Shown: positions 1 to 9,602, counted from the first letter of the stretch. The stretch: 64,000 nucleotides of DNA from Cobetia sp. L2A1 (GCF_009796845.1 NZ_CP047025.1:3472001-3536000); one strand, 5' to 3'. The notes: generated from the letters alone by a model not told the origin. Made by a program: numbers and translations.

Positions 1-1
1 C

Positions 2-232
2 CTGTGGAGCATGCTCAAGCCAGGCGGCACGCTGGTCTATGGCACCTGCTCCATCATCACGCAAGAAAATGCTCGCGTGATGGACCGCTTCCTGGCGGGT
101 ACGCCGGATGCCAAGGCCGAAACTATTCGCGCTGATTGGGGCCGCGTCTCTGGTGCTGGTCGTCAGATGCTGCCACAGATCAATGGCCACGACGGCTTCT
201 ATCTGGCGCATATTACCAAGGCCAACGTCTGA
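2..232 (+). CDS. rsmB: 16S rRNA m5C967 methyltransferase RsmB, C-terminal fragment
   Basis: This is the last 76 codons of a gene that begins before the window. The visible protein has the RsmB/NOL1 SAM-methyltransferase signature: a loop L-K-P-G-G-T-L-V-Y followed by G-T-C-S, which carries a catalytic-region cysteine of the RsmB family. The C-terminal part ends with H-D-G-F-Y-L-A, typical of these enzymes. RsmB methylates C967 of 16S rRNA before 30S assembly. The position directly upstream of trkA is the usual fmt-rsmB-trkA order of gammaproteobacteria and supports the call. A GC-rich hairpin lies shortly after the stop. Confidence 0.93.
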   Translation: MWSMLKPGGTLVYGTCSIITQENARVMDRFLAGTPDAKAETIRADWGRVSGAGRQMLPQINGHDGFYLAHITKANV

Positions 233-265
233 TACCTGTTGGCAGGTGAGCATGACAGCGTACTG

Positions 266-300
266 ACAGCCGCGCCCCGACACCGGGGCGCGGCTGTCTT
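266..300 (+). terminator. Hairpin terminator after rsmB
   Basis: A perfect GC-rich inverted repeat (ACAGCCGCGCCCC / GGGGCGCGGCTGT) with a short loop lies 34 bases after the rsmB stop and ends in TCTT. The U-tract is short, so termination may be partial and trkA could receive read-through. Confidence 0.6.
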
Positions 301-355
301 CCGTCATGGCACTGGTTTATCCTGTGCCGACTGAGCAACAGCGGACGAGCCGGAC

Positions 356-1729
356 ATGAAAATCATCATTCTGGGTGCAGGCCAGGTCGGCGGGACGCTC
401 GCAGAGCATCTCGCCCACGAAGAAAACGACATCACGGTCGTGGATATCGATAGCGAGCGGCTACGTGATTTGCACAACCGACTCGATATACGGACCGTGA
501 CCGGTGCCGCCAGCTACCCACAAGTACTGCGTCAGGCCGGTGGCGAAGATGCCGACATGCTGATTGCGGTGACCAATTCAGACGAAGTCAACATGATCGC
601 CTGTCAGATCGCCCACAGCCTGTTCCATACGCCGACCAAGATCGCGCGGGTGCGCTCCACCGCCTACCTGACCCGCAAGGGACTGTTCTCGCATGATGCC
701 ATCCCGGTCGATGTGCTGATCAGTCCCGAGCAGGTCGTCACCGACCACATCCGTCGCCTGATCGAGTATCCCGGTGCGTTGCAGGTACTGGATTTCGCCA
801 ATGGTGTTGCCCAGCTGGTGGCGGTCAAGGCCTATTACGGCGGGCCCCTGGTCGGTCAAGAGCTCGGTTTCCTGCGTCGTCACATGCCCAATGTGGATAC
901 ACGTGTCGCGGCCATATACCGTCGTAACCGCCCGATCATTCCGCGGGGCGACACGGTCATTGAAGCGGATGATGAGGTGTTCTTCATCGCCGCGCGCAAG
1001 GATATTCGTACCGTGATGGGCGAACTGCGCCGTGTTGATAGAAACTTCCGCCGCGTCGTCATCGCTGGTGGCGGCAACATCGGTGAGCGCCTTGCGGAAA
1101 CGCTGGAGCATACGCATCAGGTCAAGATCATCGAGCACTCATTGGCGCGCTGTACTGCCCTTTCAGAGAAGTTGGACCGCACCGTCGTCCTCCACGGCAG
1201 TGCCACCTCCAAACGGCTACTGCTGGAGGAGAACATCGAAGATTGCGATATCTTCTGTGCGCTGACCAATGACGATGAGGTCAACATCATGTCGTCAATG
1301 CTCGCCAAGCGTCTCGGCGCCAAGAAAGTGCTGACCCTGATCAATAACGCGGCCTACGTTGATCTGGTTCAGGGCGGCGAGATCGATATCGCCATCTCGC
1401 CGCAGCAAGCTACCATTGGCGGCCTGCTGACTCACGTGCGCAAGGGTGACATCGTCAACGTCCATTCGCTGCGACGTGGCGCAGCAGAGGCCATTGAAGC
1501 CATTGCCCACGGTGACGAGCGCTCTTCAAAGGTGGTCGGGCGGCGTATCGAAGATATCAACCTGCCGGATGGCACCACTATCGGCGCTATCGTGCGCGGT
1601 AAGGAAGTGCTGGTGGCGCATCATGATCTGGTGGTGAAATCCAATGATCACGTCATTCTGTTTGTTGTCGACAAGCGGCGCATCCGAGAAGTAGAGCGAC
1701 TCTTCCAAGTCGGACTGACCTTCTTCTGA
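356..1729 (+). CDS. trkA: Trk K+ uptake system NAD-binding subunit TrkA
   Basis: The protein has 457 residues, the usual length of TrkA (458 in E. coli). It is a peripheral, cytoplasmic gating subunit that binds NAD(H) or ATP and opens the TrkH channel for K+ uptake. It contains two RCK units. The first Rossmann nucleotide-binding loop ([13 protein letters not shown]) is at the extreme N-terminus, with an acidic VVDID after the second strand. The second ([15 protein letters not shown]) is near residue 235. Each is followed by a TrkA-C domain. The gene lies 43-62 bases before trkH in the same direction, which indicates a two-gene trkA-trkH operon, central to osmoadaptation in a halophile. The start at 356 gives an immediate family-typical [12 protein letters not shown]. 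Confidence 0.97.
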   Translation: MKIIILGAGQVGGTLAEHLAHEENDITVVDIDSERLRDLHNRLDIRTVTGAASYPQVLRQAGGEDADMLIAVTNSDEVNMIACQIAHSLFHTPTKIARVRSTAYLTRKGLFSHDAIPVDVLISPEQVVTDHIRRLIEYPGALQVLDFANGVAQLVAVKAYYGGPLVGQELGFLRRHMPNVDTRVAAIYRRNRPIIPRGDTVIEADDEVFFIAARKDIRTVMGELRRVDRNFRRVVIAGGGNIGERLAETLEHTHQVKIIEHSLARCTALSEKLDRTVVLHGSATSKRLLLEENIEDCDIFCALTNDDEVNIMSSMLAKRLGAKKVLTLINNAAYVDLVQGGEIDIAISPQQATIGGLLTHVRKGDIVNVHSLRRGAAEAIEAIAHGDERSSKVVGRRIEDINLPDGTTIGAIVRGKEVLVAHHDLVVKSNDHVILFVVDKRRIREVERLFQVGLTFF

Positions 1730-1790
1730 TGCCGGCTATCATGTCCGACATCCCACACACCACCCTCATCACGTGCAGCGGAGGCGACGC

Positions 1791-3239
1791 ATGAGCTTGC
1801 GCGTGATCTATCGCATCCTCGGCATCCTGTTGATGCTTTTCAGCGTGACGCTGGTGCCGCCGATGGTGATCTCGCTCGTGTTCGAAGATCGCACTCTAAG
1901 CGCCTTCGCCATCGCAATGGGCATCACTCTGCTGACGGGTTTTCTGCTCTACTATCCCAATCGACGGGCGCGCAAAGAGCTCAGAAACCGTGATGGGTTC
2001 CTGATCACGGTACTGTTCTGGACCGTACTGGGAGCCTTCGGGTCATTGCCTTTCATGCTGGCAGAAGACCCGAATCTGTCGATCATCGACGCCATGTTCG
2101 AATCCTTCTCAGGCCTTACCACGACTGGTGCGACGGTGATGACAGGCCTCGACCTGCTGCCGCACTCCATCCTTTATTATCGCCAGCAGCTACAGTGGTT
2201 AGGCGGCATGGGGATCGTGGTATTGGCGGTGGCGATCCTGCCGACATTGGGTATCGGTGGCATGCAGCTCTATCGCACCGAGATTCCCGGCCCGCTGAAG
2301 GATTCCAAGCTGACGCCGCGTATTACCGAGACAGCCAAGGCACTGTGGTATATCTACGCTGCGCTGACGCTGGTGTGCTTTGCCAGCTACTGGGCAGCCG
2401 GCATGAGTTGGTTCGATGCACTGGGACACAGTTTCTCGACGGTTGCCGTTGGCGGATTCTCGACACACGATGCCAGCATCGGCTACTTCGATTCCGCTAC
2501 CATAGAGATGATCTGTGTGTTCTTCATGGTGGTGTCTTCAATCAGCTTCGGGCTGCACTTCGCCGCGTGGCGCGAAGGCCGCATCAGCCACTATCTGCGG
2601 GATCCGGAAACACGTTTCTTCCTGATTCTGCTGCTGATTCTGAGCTGCGTCACCATCGCTGGCCTGCTGCTCACCGGCAGCTACGATGATAGCAAGGCAT
2701 TGCGCCACGGGCTCTTCGAAGCAGTATCCATCGCGACCACCACTGGCTTCGGCGTCGCCGACTTCACCGGCTGGCCTGGCGTGCTGCCGATGATGCTGTT
2801 CATCGCCGCCTTTATCGGCGCGTGTTCCGGCTCGGCGGGGGGGGGCATGAAGGTCATTCGCATTCTGCTGATCCTCAAGCAGGGAGCACGCGAGATCTAC
2901 CGTCTGATTCACCCCAATGCCATCCTGTCGATCAAGGTAGGACGCATGCGTATCTCGGAAGGCGTGGCCGAGGCAGTCTGGGGCTTCTTCTCCGTCTACC
3001 TGCTGCTGTTTGTACTGATGATGCTGGGCATGCTGGCGACAGGTCTCGATCAGGTGACTGCCTGGTCAGCCGTCGGGTCGGCACTCAACAATCTGGGCCC
3101 GGGGCTCGGTGGGGTCGCCACCCACTTCGGCGATATTCCCAGCACTGCCAAAGGCATTCTGATATTGGCGATGTTGCTCGGCCGCCTCGAGATTTTCACC
3201 ATCCTGGTACTGTTCGCACCTGCCTTCTGGCGGCGCTGA
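1791..3239 (+). CDS. trkH: Trk-type K+ channel/transporter TrkH
   Basis: This is an inner-membrane K+ uptake protein of about 482 residues (E. coli TrkH has 483). It has many hydrophobic helices and four pore loops, including FSGLTTTGATVM near residue 105, a loop around TTTGFGVAD, and CSGSAGGGMK near residue 350. A GTG six codons upstream (1773) would also be in frame, but it lies before the ribosome-binding sequence GGAGG at about 1780. The ATG at 1791 therefore sits at correct spacing and is preferred. It forms an operon with trkA. The SAGGG codons contain nine consecutive G bases. A strong bidirectional terminator follows. Confidence 0.95.
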   Translation: MSLRVIYRILGILLMLFSVTLVPPMVISLVFEDRTLSAFAIAMGITLLTGFLLYYPNRRARKELRNRDGFLITVLFWTVLGAFGSLPFMLAEDPNLSIIDAMFESFSGLTTTGATVMTGLDLLPHSILYYRQQLQWLGGMGIVVLAVAILPTLGIGGMQLYRTEIPGPLKDSKLTPRITETAKALWYIYAALTLVCFASYWAAGMSWFDALGHSFSTVAVGGFSTHDASIGYFDSATIEMICVFFMVVSSISFGLHFAAWREGRISHYLRDPETRFFLILLLILSCVTIAGLLLTGSYDDSKALRHGLFEAVSIATTTGFGVADFTGWPGVLPMMLFIAAFIGACSGSAGGGMKVIRILLILKQGAREIYRLIHPNAILSIKVGRMRISEGVAEAVWGFFSVYLLLFVLMMLGMLATGLDQVTAWSAVGSALNNLGPGLGGVATHFGDIPSTAKGILILAMLLGRLEIFTILVLFAPAFWRR

Positions 3240-3257
3240 CACCAGCATTCAGACAAT

Positions 3258-3297
3258 GAAAAATGCCTCGCCGGAGATTCCGACGAGGCATTTTTCA
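3258..3297. terminator. Bidirectional terminator between trkH and tapT
   Basis: The inverted repeat AAAAATGCCTCG / CGAGGCATTTTT has A- and T-runs on both sides. It can end the trkH transcript (+) and the convergent tapT transcript (-). Confidence 0.9.
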
Positions 3298-3336
3298 TAT
3301 GATGTCATCTAAGCGTAAGGAGTGTTGCGTCGTAGG

Positions 3337-4209
3337 TTACTCGCTGCTGTCGCTAGCTTCACGTCTGGCCAACAAGCGAATCATCGCCGCTGTCGGCTCC
3401 AGTACATAGTGAATACGGCTAGCACGGTAGCAATCGTTAAAAGCGTCAAAGTAATCATCCAGCACACTGGCTGCGGCCTCTTCCCCTGCCTGACGCAATA
3501 ACTCTGCGGCAACCTCTGCCGTGCATAGATGTGCCTCGGATGCAGCCTTGCGCAAGTGATAACGAGTGAGCCGCCGGGAGTGCAGCGGCAGTACCGGCAA
3601 GCCATCCAGGTAGGGGCTCCTTCGGAAGATACGCCGCGCCTGACGCCAGGTACCGTCAAGCATGATAAAGACAGGAATACGCAGCTCCCCCGTCGCGGTA
3701 TGCGTCGGCACGCCCTCACCCACCCCTGCAATGGCGTTCACATCTACCACACGATCAGCATAGTCCGACTGATCATCCGGGAAGATGATGAACGGCTGAT
3801 AACGATCATCCTCCAATAACGCCAACAACCGCGGATCTGGCTCGACGCGATACCAGCTGAAGACGTCAGTACCTTCCAGTACATCACCAATCAACCGCCC
3901 GGTGTTGGTCGGCTTGTAGTGTTCCAGCGGGTGCGTGATCAACCAGAAGCGGATACGTGACTCTGCCTTGACGCGATAAGGACACAGGCAGTTGAGCTGT
4001 GGCAGACGGCAGGCCTCGCAGCGAACTACCTGACTGCCGCGGGCCTTGAACTCACGCCGCGGATGGCTACCTTGCCATTCCTCAGGCTCGCCACTGGGCA
4101 GTGTAGTGATGCCGCCCCTATCCTTGGTATCACGGTCATCAGAAAAGGAAAGGTCTTCGGCCAGAGCGGTCGGCTCGGCATCTGCCAACGAGGAGCGGGA
4201 ATCACACAT
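3337..4209 (-). CDS. tapT: DTW-domain tRNA 3-(3-amino-3-carboxypropyl)uridine synthase, TapT-like
   Basis: The 290-residue protein has the DTW domain that transfers the aminocarboxypropyl group of SAM to uridine in tRNA (acp3U47 for TapT/YfiP of E. coli). Key features are a zinc-knuckle-like cysteine cluster (CEACRLPQLNCLCPYRV, residues about 63-79), a KPTNTGRLIGDVL loop, the name-giving L-D-G-T-W motif followed by RQARRIFRRSPYL, and CTAEVA near residue 230. E. coli TapT has about 232 residues. The extra length is a 55-60 residue polar, acidic N-terminal extension of unknown role, and no strong Shine-Dalgarno precedes the ATG, so the true start could be further in. Its paralogue TuaA has the same fold, so the exact target uridine is inferred. 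Confidence 0.87.
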   Translation of the reverse strand: MCDSRSSLADAEPTALAEDLSFSDDRDTKDRGGITTLPSGEPEEWQGSHPRREFKARGSQVVRCEACRLPQLNCLCPYRVKAESRIRFWLITHPLEHYKPTNTGRLIGDVLEGTDVFSWYRVEPDPRLLALLEDDRYQPFIIFPDDQSDYADRVVDVNAIAGVGEGVPTHTATGELRIPVFIMLDGTWRQARRIFRRSPYLDGLPVLPLHSRRLTRYHLRKAASEAHLCTAEVAAELLRQAGEEAAASVLDDYFDAFNDCYRASRIHYVLEPTAAMIRLLARREASDSSE

Positions 4210-4229
4210 GATGAGCAGTCAAGGCCAAA

Positions 4230-4264
4230 GAAAAAGGGACGCGCATTCTAGCATGCGCGTCCCC
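4230..4264 (-). terminator. Terminator of the Na+ symporter-family gene
   Basis: The inverted repeat GGGACGCGCAT / ATGCGCGTCCC is followed on the minus strand by CTTTTTCTTT. It lies just after the transporter stop and before tapT, so the two genes are separately terminated. Confidence 0.85.
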
Positions 4265-4314
4265 TCTCTCATGACCTCACCAGATCATATTGCCTCTAAC
4301 GCTACCCCCAGAGA

Positions 4315-5259
4315 CTACACCTCGTAACGATGCTTGCTACCCGTGACGAACTTCGGCGGACGGCGCTTCCAGTAACCCGCCAACAGCGAGCCTGACACGT
4401 TGTGCCAGATGGAGAAGATCGCCCCGGGAAGAGCTGCCGTCGCCGAGAAGAACTGACTCGCCAATGAGGCGGCGAGGCCAGAATTCTGCATGCCGACCTC
4501 AATGGCGATGGTGCGCGCGGTACGCTCATCCAGCCCGAATAGACGCGACAGGCCGTAACCAGCACCCAGGCCGATCGCGTTGTGCGCGACCACGGCCAAT
4601 GCGACCAGCGGGCCGAGTGTGGCAAGGCGACCGACATTGAGCGATACCACGATAGCAATGATCAGTACGATCGCCAGCATGGCCAGACTCGCCAATGCAG
4701 ATTCCCACTCGCGAATCGCATCACGCGCGAAGTGATGCACGATCACACCGAGCACGATGGGTGCGACTACCAGCTTGGCGATGCTGAACAACATCCCGCC
4801 CACCGGCACATTGATGTCGGTACCCAGCAGCCACCAGGTCAGCAGAGGTGTCATGACGATGGAGAGTAGCGTCGACGCCATGGTCATCGATACGGACAAG
4901 GCGACATGGCCACCCGCCAGCCATGTCATTACATTGGAGGAGGTACCTCCAGCCGTCGCACCGACCAATACCATGCCAACGGTCAGCGCCGGATCCAGCC
5001 CCAGTACCCGCGCGATCAGGAAAGCAGCCAGGGGCATTACGGTATATTGAAGAAGCAAGCCCAGCGCGATGGGCCATGGACGACGAGCCACACGGATAAA
5101 GTCTTCGCGTGACAACGTCAAGCCCATGGCAAACATGATCAGCGCCAGCAGTGGCTGAATGAAGTCCTTGAGCGCGACAAAAGGCGTCGGCGCAATGACT
5201 GCGAGGCCTGCAAAGACCAAGGCCCACAGGGGGAAGAAGCGATTGAGCGTCTCGAACAT
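4315..5259 (-). CDS. Bile acid:sodium symporter (BASS) family transporter
   Basis: The 314-residue integral membrane protein has about ten hydrophobic helices. It carries two family-typical regions: GATAGGTSSNVMTWLAGG, which lies in a crossing-helix substrate and Na+ site in BASS proteins, and EVGMQNSGLAASLA. Prokaryotic members export or import small organic anions (for example PanS-type pantoate transporters), so the substrate cannot be read from the sequence. The short basic C-terminus follows the last helix. It is transcribed alone, with its own terminator, between cobB and tapT. Confidence 0.85.
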   Translation of the reverse strand: MFETLNRFFPLWALVFAGLAVIAPTPFVALKDFIQPLLALIMFAMGLTLSREDFIRVARRPWPIALGLLLQYTVMPLAAFLIARVLGLDPALTVGMVLVGATAGGTSSNVMTWLAGGHVALSVSMTMASTLLSIVMTPLLTWWLLGTDINVPVGGMLFSIAKLVVAPIVLGVIVHHFARDAIREWESALASLAMLAIVLIIAIVVSLNVGRLATLGPLVALAVVAHNAIGLGAGYGLSRLFGLDERTARTIAIEVGMQNSGLAASLASQFFSATAALPGAIFSIWHNVSGSLLAGYWKRRPPKFVTGSKHRYEV

Positions 5260-5340
5260 ACTCTGGATTTCCGGTCGCCGAGGGAGCCTCGCCCCTCAGA
5301 ATTGCTGGCCTGCCACCCACGGAAGGCCTGAAGCCGCGCA

Positions 5341-6090
5341 TCATAACGTATCAGGCAAGCCAAGATGACCCTGATACAACCAATGGCGCACAAGGCGCGG
5401 CAACGCCTGACCAGCACTCTCGGCTAACGGAAGCACTCCCGGCTCGGCGAGCTCATTGGCATTGGGGTCTATCAGAATGATCGGAGCATCCAATGGTGCC
5501 GCCGCATAGAGATTGGACGCCGGCATCACCTTGAGTGACGTACCAACGATCAACAGCAGATCGGCTTCGGCTGCGAGTTCCTCGGCAATCCCGTAAAGCG
5601 GCACAGCCTCGCCAAACCACACGACATCCGGCCGTAGCTGACTGCCCTTGTCACACAGGTCACCCAGTCGTATACCGCCGCGAGTCAGTGGATAGCGCAG
5701 ACCATGATCGACACTCGAACGCGCCTTGAGAATCTCGCCATGTAAATGCATGACCTCGCGGGAACCCGCACGCTCGTGCAGATCATCAATATTCTGAGTG
5801 ATGACCGACACACGAAAGCCATTCTGCTCAAGCTCTGCCAGCGCCTTGTGAGCGGCATTGGGTCGCGCCCGCCTTACCTGAGCACGGCGATCATCATAAA
5901 AGCGCAGCACTTGTTCCGGGTCACGCCGAAACGCCTGCGGCGTAGCGATGTCCTCCAGTCGATGCTCCTCCCACAAACCATCCTCGGCACGGAAGGTACG
6001 CAGACCACTTTCAGCGCTGATGCCAGCACCGCTAAGTACGACCAGATGACGCCCATGCCGTGCGCCCGGGTCCTTGAAACCTTCACTCAT
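5341..6090 (-). CDS. cobB: CobB-type NAD-dependent protein deacylase (sirtuin)
   Basis: About 249 residues with the Sir2 core: GAGISAESGLRTFR near the N-terminus (NAD loop), TQNIDDLHERAGS, the catalytic H in HLHGE, PDVVWFGE, and GTSLKVMPA. The Y and R of FYDDRRAQ match the pair that binds succinyl/malonyl lysine in class III sirtuins, so desuccinylase activity is expected. The zinc-binding module between HLHGE and VVWFGE holds only one cysteine where CobB usually has four (see findings). An in-frame ATG exists at 6159, but the ATG at 6090 is preceded by AGAGAGAA and gives the normal N-terminus. CobB of other bacteria deacetylates acetyl-CoA synthetase, and acs is also in this window. Confidence 0.9.
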   Translation of the reverse strand: MSEGFKDPGARHGRHLVVLSGAGISAESGLRTFRAEDGLWEEHRLEDIATPQAFRRDPEQVLRFYDDRRAQVRRARPNAAHKALAELEQNGFRVSVITQNIDDLHERAGSREVMHLHGEILKARSSVDHGLRYPLTRGGIRLGDLCDKGSQLRPDVVWFGEAVPLYGIAEELAAEADLLLIVGTSLKVMPASNLYAAAPLDAPIILIDPNANELAEPGVLPLAESAGQALPRLVRHWLYQGHLGLPDTL

Positions 6091-6175
6091 CGAACATTCT
6101 CTCTGCTGGTCAGCCGCGTGAATGAATAGCACGGGGAAGTACTGCTGGCATTGTCTCACTCAATAATGAGCGCGT

Positions 6176-7951
6176 TCAGTCATCTATAAAGTCCTGACTG
6201 CGATCAATACCAAAGCGCCGTTTGTTGCGATAGGGATACACATCAATCACGCGGCCAGCCGCAATGGCATCCTGTAACCCTCGCCACCAACTGGCTTGAA
6301 AAATCTCCGGGTGCAGCTCATGGAACAGCTTACGCAGCCCCATGTCTGCAAACAGGAAAGGACCAAATTCTTCAGGAAAGATGTCATTGGGTCCGACCGA
6401 ATACCACGGCTCGCTGGCCAATTCCTGCTCAGGATAATGCGCCTCGGGAATCTCGCGGAAATTACACTCCGTGAGGTAATTGATCTCGTCATAATCATAG
6501 AAGACGACGCGCCCATGACGCGTGACACCGAAATTCTTGAGCAGCATGTCGCCAGGGAAGATATCGGCGGCCGCCAGCTGCTTGATCGCATTGCCGTAGT
6601 CGTTCAGTACCGCACGCGTCTCCTCTGCATCACACTGTGCCAGATAGAGATTGAGCGGTGTCATCATGCGCTCGGTATAACAATGACGGATCAGTACCTT
6701 GTTGCCACGCAGACTGATGGAAGAGCCACAGACCTCCAACAGCTCAGCTAGACACTCGGGATCAAAATGATCACGGCCAACGGCAAAGTTGGAGAACTCT
6801 TGAGTGTCCGCCAGTCGTCCGACACGATCATGACGCTTGACCAGGCGATACTTCTCGCGCACCTGATCACGGCTCATGTCCTTGCCGGGCGCGAAACGGT
6901 CCTTGATCAGTTTGAACACCAATCGGTAGCTAGGCAGCACGAATACCGCCATCACCATGCCCCGCACACCCGGTGCGATGATGAATTGATCCGAACGACT
7001 CGCGACATGTTCATTGAGGCCGCGGAACAATTCTGTCTTGCCGTGCTTATAAAAGCCGATGGCGGCATAAAGCTCGCCGATGGGCTTGTCTGGCATCAGG
7101 GTCTGCAGGAAACCTACCACCTCGCCAGGCACCTCGATTTCCACCTGAAAATAGGCGCGGGTGAACGAGAAGATGATCGAGACTTCTTCCGGCTCGATGA
7201 TGACGGTATCCAGATAGACACCGTCACGCTCGGTATGCAGTACCGGTAACACCAGGGGCAGCGTCTCTCCACCACCTTCGATACGCCCGACCAGATAGGC
7301 ACCTTTATTGCGATAGAACACGCTACGCAACACCTCGAAGGCTGCATCCGGTGCATCGCGGACATGTGCCGGTAGAACATCAAGCAGCATCTCGGCACCC
7401 AGCGTGACATCGCGTCCTTGGTGCTCAAAAGCAATGCCGAGTGGGGCCTCGCACAGTACGCTCTCAAGCGCACCTGCCCAGTTACCGCTCACAGGGACAC
7501 GGTGACTGATGCTCAACCCTGAGTGACGGGCAGGCTCCTGCCGCGAAGATGAAACGAACATCCACTCATCGCGGATGTGCCGGTGAGAAAACACGTTACA
7601 AAATATGGAGTTGTAGAACGTCTCTGCCAACTTATAGTCAAGGCGCTGGTCGATCAAGGCCATGTAGTGCTGCTTGGCATCGGTCCACAACGTACATTCG
7701 TTCAGTCGCTCTGTAACGAAAGCGCGCTCAAGCCGCTCCATCGTCGCTGCCACTTTCTCGTCATACAGGTTGATACGTGCCGCCGACGCTTGCTGCGCCT
7801 CGCGCCAATCGGCCTCAATGAAACGTCGCCGTGCATCACTGGAGATATGCTTGAAGCGCGAGCGATATTCATCGAAGCCATGTAGCACCGTCGCTGCCAG
7901 CCGCAGCCCCTGCTGACCATTGCCCCGTTCCTCACTTTCGTACCTGCTCAT
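6176..7951 (-). CDS. aceK: Isocitrate dehydrogenase kinase/phosphatase AceK
   Basis: About 592 residues (E. coli AceK has 578). It phosphorylates and dephosphorylates isocitrate dehydrogenase, which decides how much isocitrate goes to the glyoxylate shunt during growth on acetate. Visible signatures are the ATP-binding loop APGVRGMVMAVFVLPSYRLVFK near the middle, and the kinase-like stretch FGVTRHGRVVFYDYDEI followed by FREIPE. A GTG/ATG 20 codons upstream is possible, but ATG 7951 is preceded by GGGGAGAG at good spacing and gives MSRYESEERG. It is not next to aceB/aceA here, unlike in enterobacteria, so it has its own promoter in the 260-base gap towards ttcA. Confidence 0.96.
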   Translation of the reverse strand: MSRYESEERGNGQQGLRLAATVLHGFDEYRSRFKHISSDARRRFIEADWREAQQASAARINLYDEKVAATMERLERAFVTERLNECTLWTDAKQHYMALIDQRLDYKLAETFYNSIFCNVFSHRHIRDEWMFVSSSRQEPARHSGLSISHRVPVSGNWAGALESVLCEAPLGIAFEHQGRDVTLGAEMLLDVLPAHVRDAPDAAFEVLRSVFYRNKGAYLVGRIEGGGETLPLVLPVLHTERDGVYLDTVIIEPEEVSIIFSFTRAYFQVEIEVPGEVVGFLQTLMPDKPIGELYAAIGFYKHGKTELFRGLNEHVASRSDQFIIAPGVRGMVMAVFVLPSYRLVFKLIKDRFAPGKDMSRDQVREKYRLVKRHDRVGRLADTQEFSNFAVGRDHFDPECLAELLEVCGSSISLRGNKVLIRHCYTERMMTPLNLYLAQCDAEETRAVLNDYGNAIKQLAAADIFPGDMLLKNFGVTRHGRVVFYDYDEINYLTECNFREIPEAHYPEQELASEPWYSVGPNDIFPEEFGPFLFADMGLRKLFHELHPEIFQASWWRGLQDAIAAGRVIDVYPYRNKRRFGIDRSQDFIDD

Positions 7952-8106
7952 GCTTGCTCTCCCCTGCCCGCCCGAGTCGGCACGTCCCTCCGCGCCCCTC
8001 ACCTCTACCATCTATATACCAAGCATGCGAGGTAGTAACACGTCAGGCGAGACGACAATGGTCGTGGGCGTTCAACCCTCCATCACCGAATGCTCATGCC
8101 TGAAAC

Positions 8107-8142
8107 CAAAACGCCACCTCGCAAGAAGCGAGATGGCGTTTG
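8107..8142 (-). terminator. ttcA terminator
   Basis: The inverted repeat AAACGCCATCTCGC / GCGAGGTGGCGTTT (one G-T pair) is followed on the minus strand by TTGGTTT. It lies between the end of ttcA and the start of aceK. Confidence 0.85.
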
Positions 8143-8212
8143 AACAAGCGTAAGCAGCACGCTTTCTTATATCAGAGCTATATCAGAGCCAGTACTGCGT
8201 TGGCACAGAGGG

Positions 8213-9184
8213 CTAAACCTCTCGCCCCAACGCCATATCGAGACCAGACGCCGGCTGAACACGACGTTCTGCCTCGAAAAGGTCCTCGGCCATGCTGGCT
8301 TGCTCGGAGTCCATGTCCAGTGCATCGATGCGTGATGCCTTGAAACGATCTCTGGTGTCATCCAACCCGGCAAAGTCGAACAGCTCACGGTCCGCAAGGT
8401 GCGACGGCGCAACGGAGGTTACCGCATGGAACATGGTTTCCAGGCGCCCCGGATACTGGCGCTCCCAGTCCTGCAGCATGTCCTTGACCACCTGACGCTG
8501 CAGATTTTCCTGAGAACCACACAGGTTGCAGGGAATGATCGGGAATTCACGCGCGGCGGAATAGGCCTCGATATCGGATTCACGGCAGTAGGCAAGCGGG
8601 CGAATGACGATATTGCGCTGATCATCCGAGAGCAGCTTGGGCGGCATTGTCTTGAGCTTGCCCCCGAAGAACATATTGAGGAATAAAGTCTCGAGAATGT
8701 CATCGCGATGATGGCCAAGCGCTATCTTGGTCGCACCGATTTCCTGGGCAAAGCTGTAAAGCGAGCCACGACGCAGGCGCGAGCAAAGCCCGCAAGTAGT
8801 CTTTCCTTCCGGCACCTTCTCCTTGACGATGGAGTAGGTGTCGCGCTCGAGAACGTGGTATTCGACACCGACCGACTCAAGCCAGGCGGGCAATACATGC
8901 TCCGGGAAGCCGGGCTGTTTCTGATCTAGATTCACTGCCACCAGGCTGAACTCCACCGGCGCATTGCGCTGCAGGTTCATCAGGATATCCAGCATGGTGT
9001 AGGAGTCCTTGCCGCCAGACAGGCATACCATCACCTTGTCACCATCACGAATCATGCCGTAATCAGTGATCGCGGTACCGACCTGACGCCGTAGCCGTCG
9101 TTGCAGCTTGTTGAGGTCGCGCTTGCTGGTGGCACTGAATGTGCCACGGGTGTCCGTAAAGGACTCGGTATCAGGTGTGAGCAT
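8213..9184 (-). CDS. ttcA: tRNA 2-thiocytidine(32) synthetase TtcA
   Basis: This is an ATP-dependent, 4Fe-4S tRNA sulfurtransferase that makes s2C32. The protein has about 323 residues from this ATG. It shows the PP-loop [10 protein letters not shown], the [13 protein letters not shown] cluster cysteines, [11 protein letters not shown], and a second conserved [16 protein letters not shown] eleven codons upstream (9217) would give 334 residues. Neither start has a strong Shine-Dalgarno, so the N-terminus is uncertain. The C-terminal 30 residues after DRFKASR are poorly conserved in the family. It ends in a clear terminator. Confidence 0.95.
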   Translation of the reverse strand: MLTPDTESFTDTRGTFSATSKRDLNKLQRRLRRQVGTAITDYGMIRDGDKVMVCLSGGKDSYTMLDILMNLQRNAPVEFSLVAVNLDQKQPGFPEHVLPAWLESVGVEYHVLERDTYSIVKEKVPEGKTTCGLCSRLRRGSLYSFAQEIGATKIALGHHRDDILETLFLNMFFGGKLKTMPPKLLSDDQRNIVIRPLAYCRESDIEAYSAAREFPIIPCNLCGSQENLQRQVVKDMLQDWERQYPGRLETMFHAVTSVAPSHLADRELFDFAGLDDTRDRFKASRIDALDMDSEQASMAEDLFEAERRVQPASGLDMALGREV

Positions 9185-9380
9185 GGCAGTCAGGGCAGGC
9201 AGTTTGGAAGGGCGCACAGTCTAGCACTCGCCGATGGCACGTCACAGAGGAAGTCAGGCAGGGAGGGGTCGCGAGACAATGGCGTCATACAATGCACAAC
9301 GCCCGCGAAAGGCGGGCGCTGAAGCAATTTATCGATGACGACTAAAGACGTACAAAGAGTTATAAAGAAGAACGACAACC

Positions 9381-9602
9381 TCAGAACAGTCGTAGTACTT
9401 CCAGGTAACGAATCACCACACCGCCAAGCATCACGATGATGCCAAAGCGTTGCAGGCGGAATTCAATGGCGGTCAGCGCCAGTTTACGCGACCAGAACAT
9501 CAGTACACCACGTACATCCTGCGTACGACGGATATAGTGGCTGTAGGAAAACAGCACAATGGCAAGACCGAGAATCAAAAGCGTGTTGGTCGCGATCAGC
9601 AT
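9381..9602 (-). CDS. Small membrane protein of unknown function
   Basis: I do not recognise a named family. The 73-residue protein begins with a hydrophobic helix (LIATNTLLILGLAIVLFSY), then a polar loop with several basic residues (SHYIRRTQDVRGVLMFWSRK), then a second hydrophobic segment (FGIIVMLGGVVIRYLEVL). This predicts two membrane spans with a positively charged connecting loop. The ATG at 9602 is preceded by GAGGT at proper spacing; a longer frame to 9686 lacks one. A weak GC hairpin at 9298-9320 follows. Translation looks plausible, but only homology would confirm the gene. Confidence 0.6.
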   Translation of the reverse strand: MLIATNTLLILGLAIVLFSYSHYIRRTQDVRGVLMFWSRKLALTAIEFRLQRFGIIVMLGGVVIRYLEVLRLF

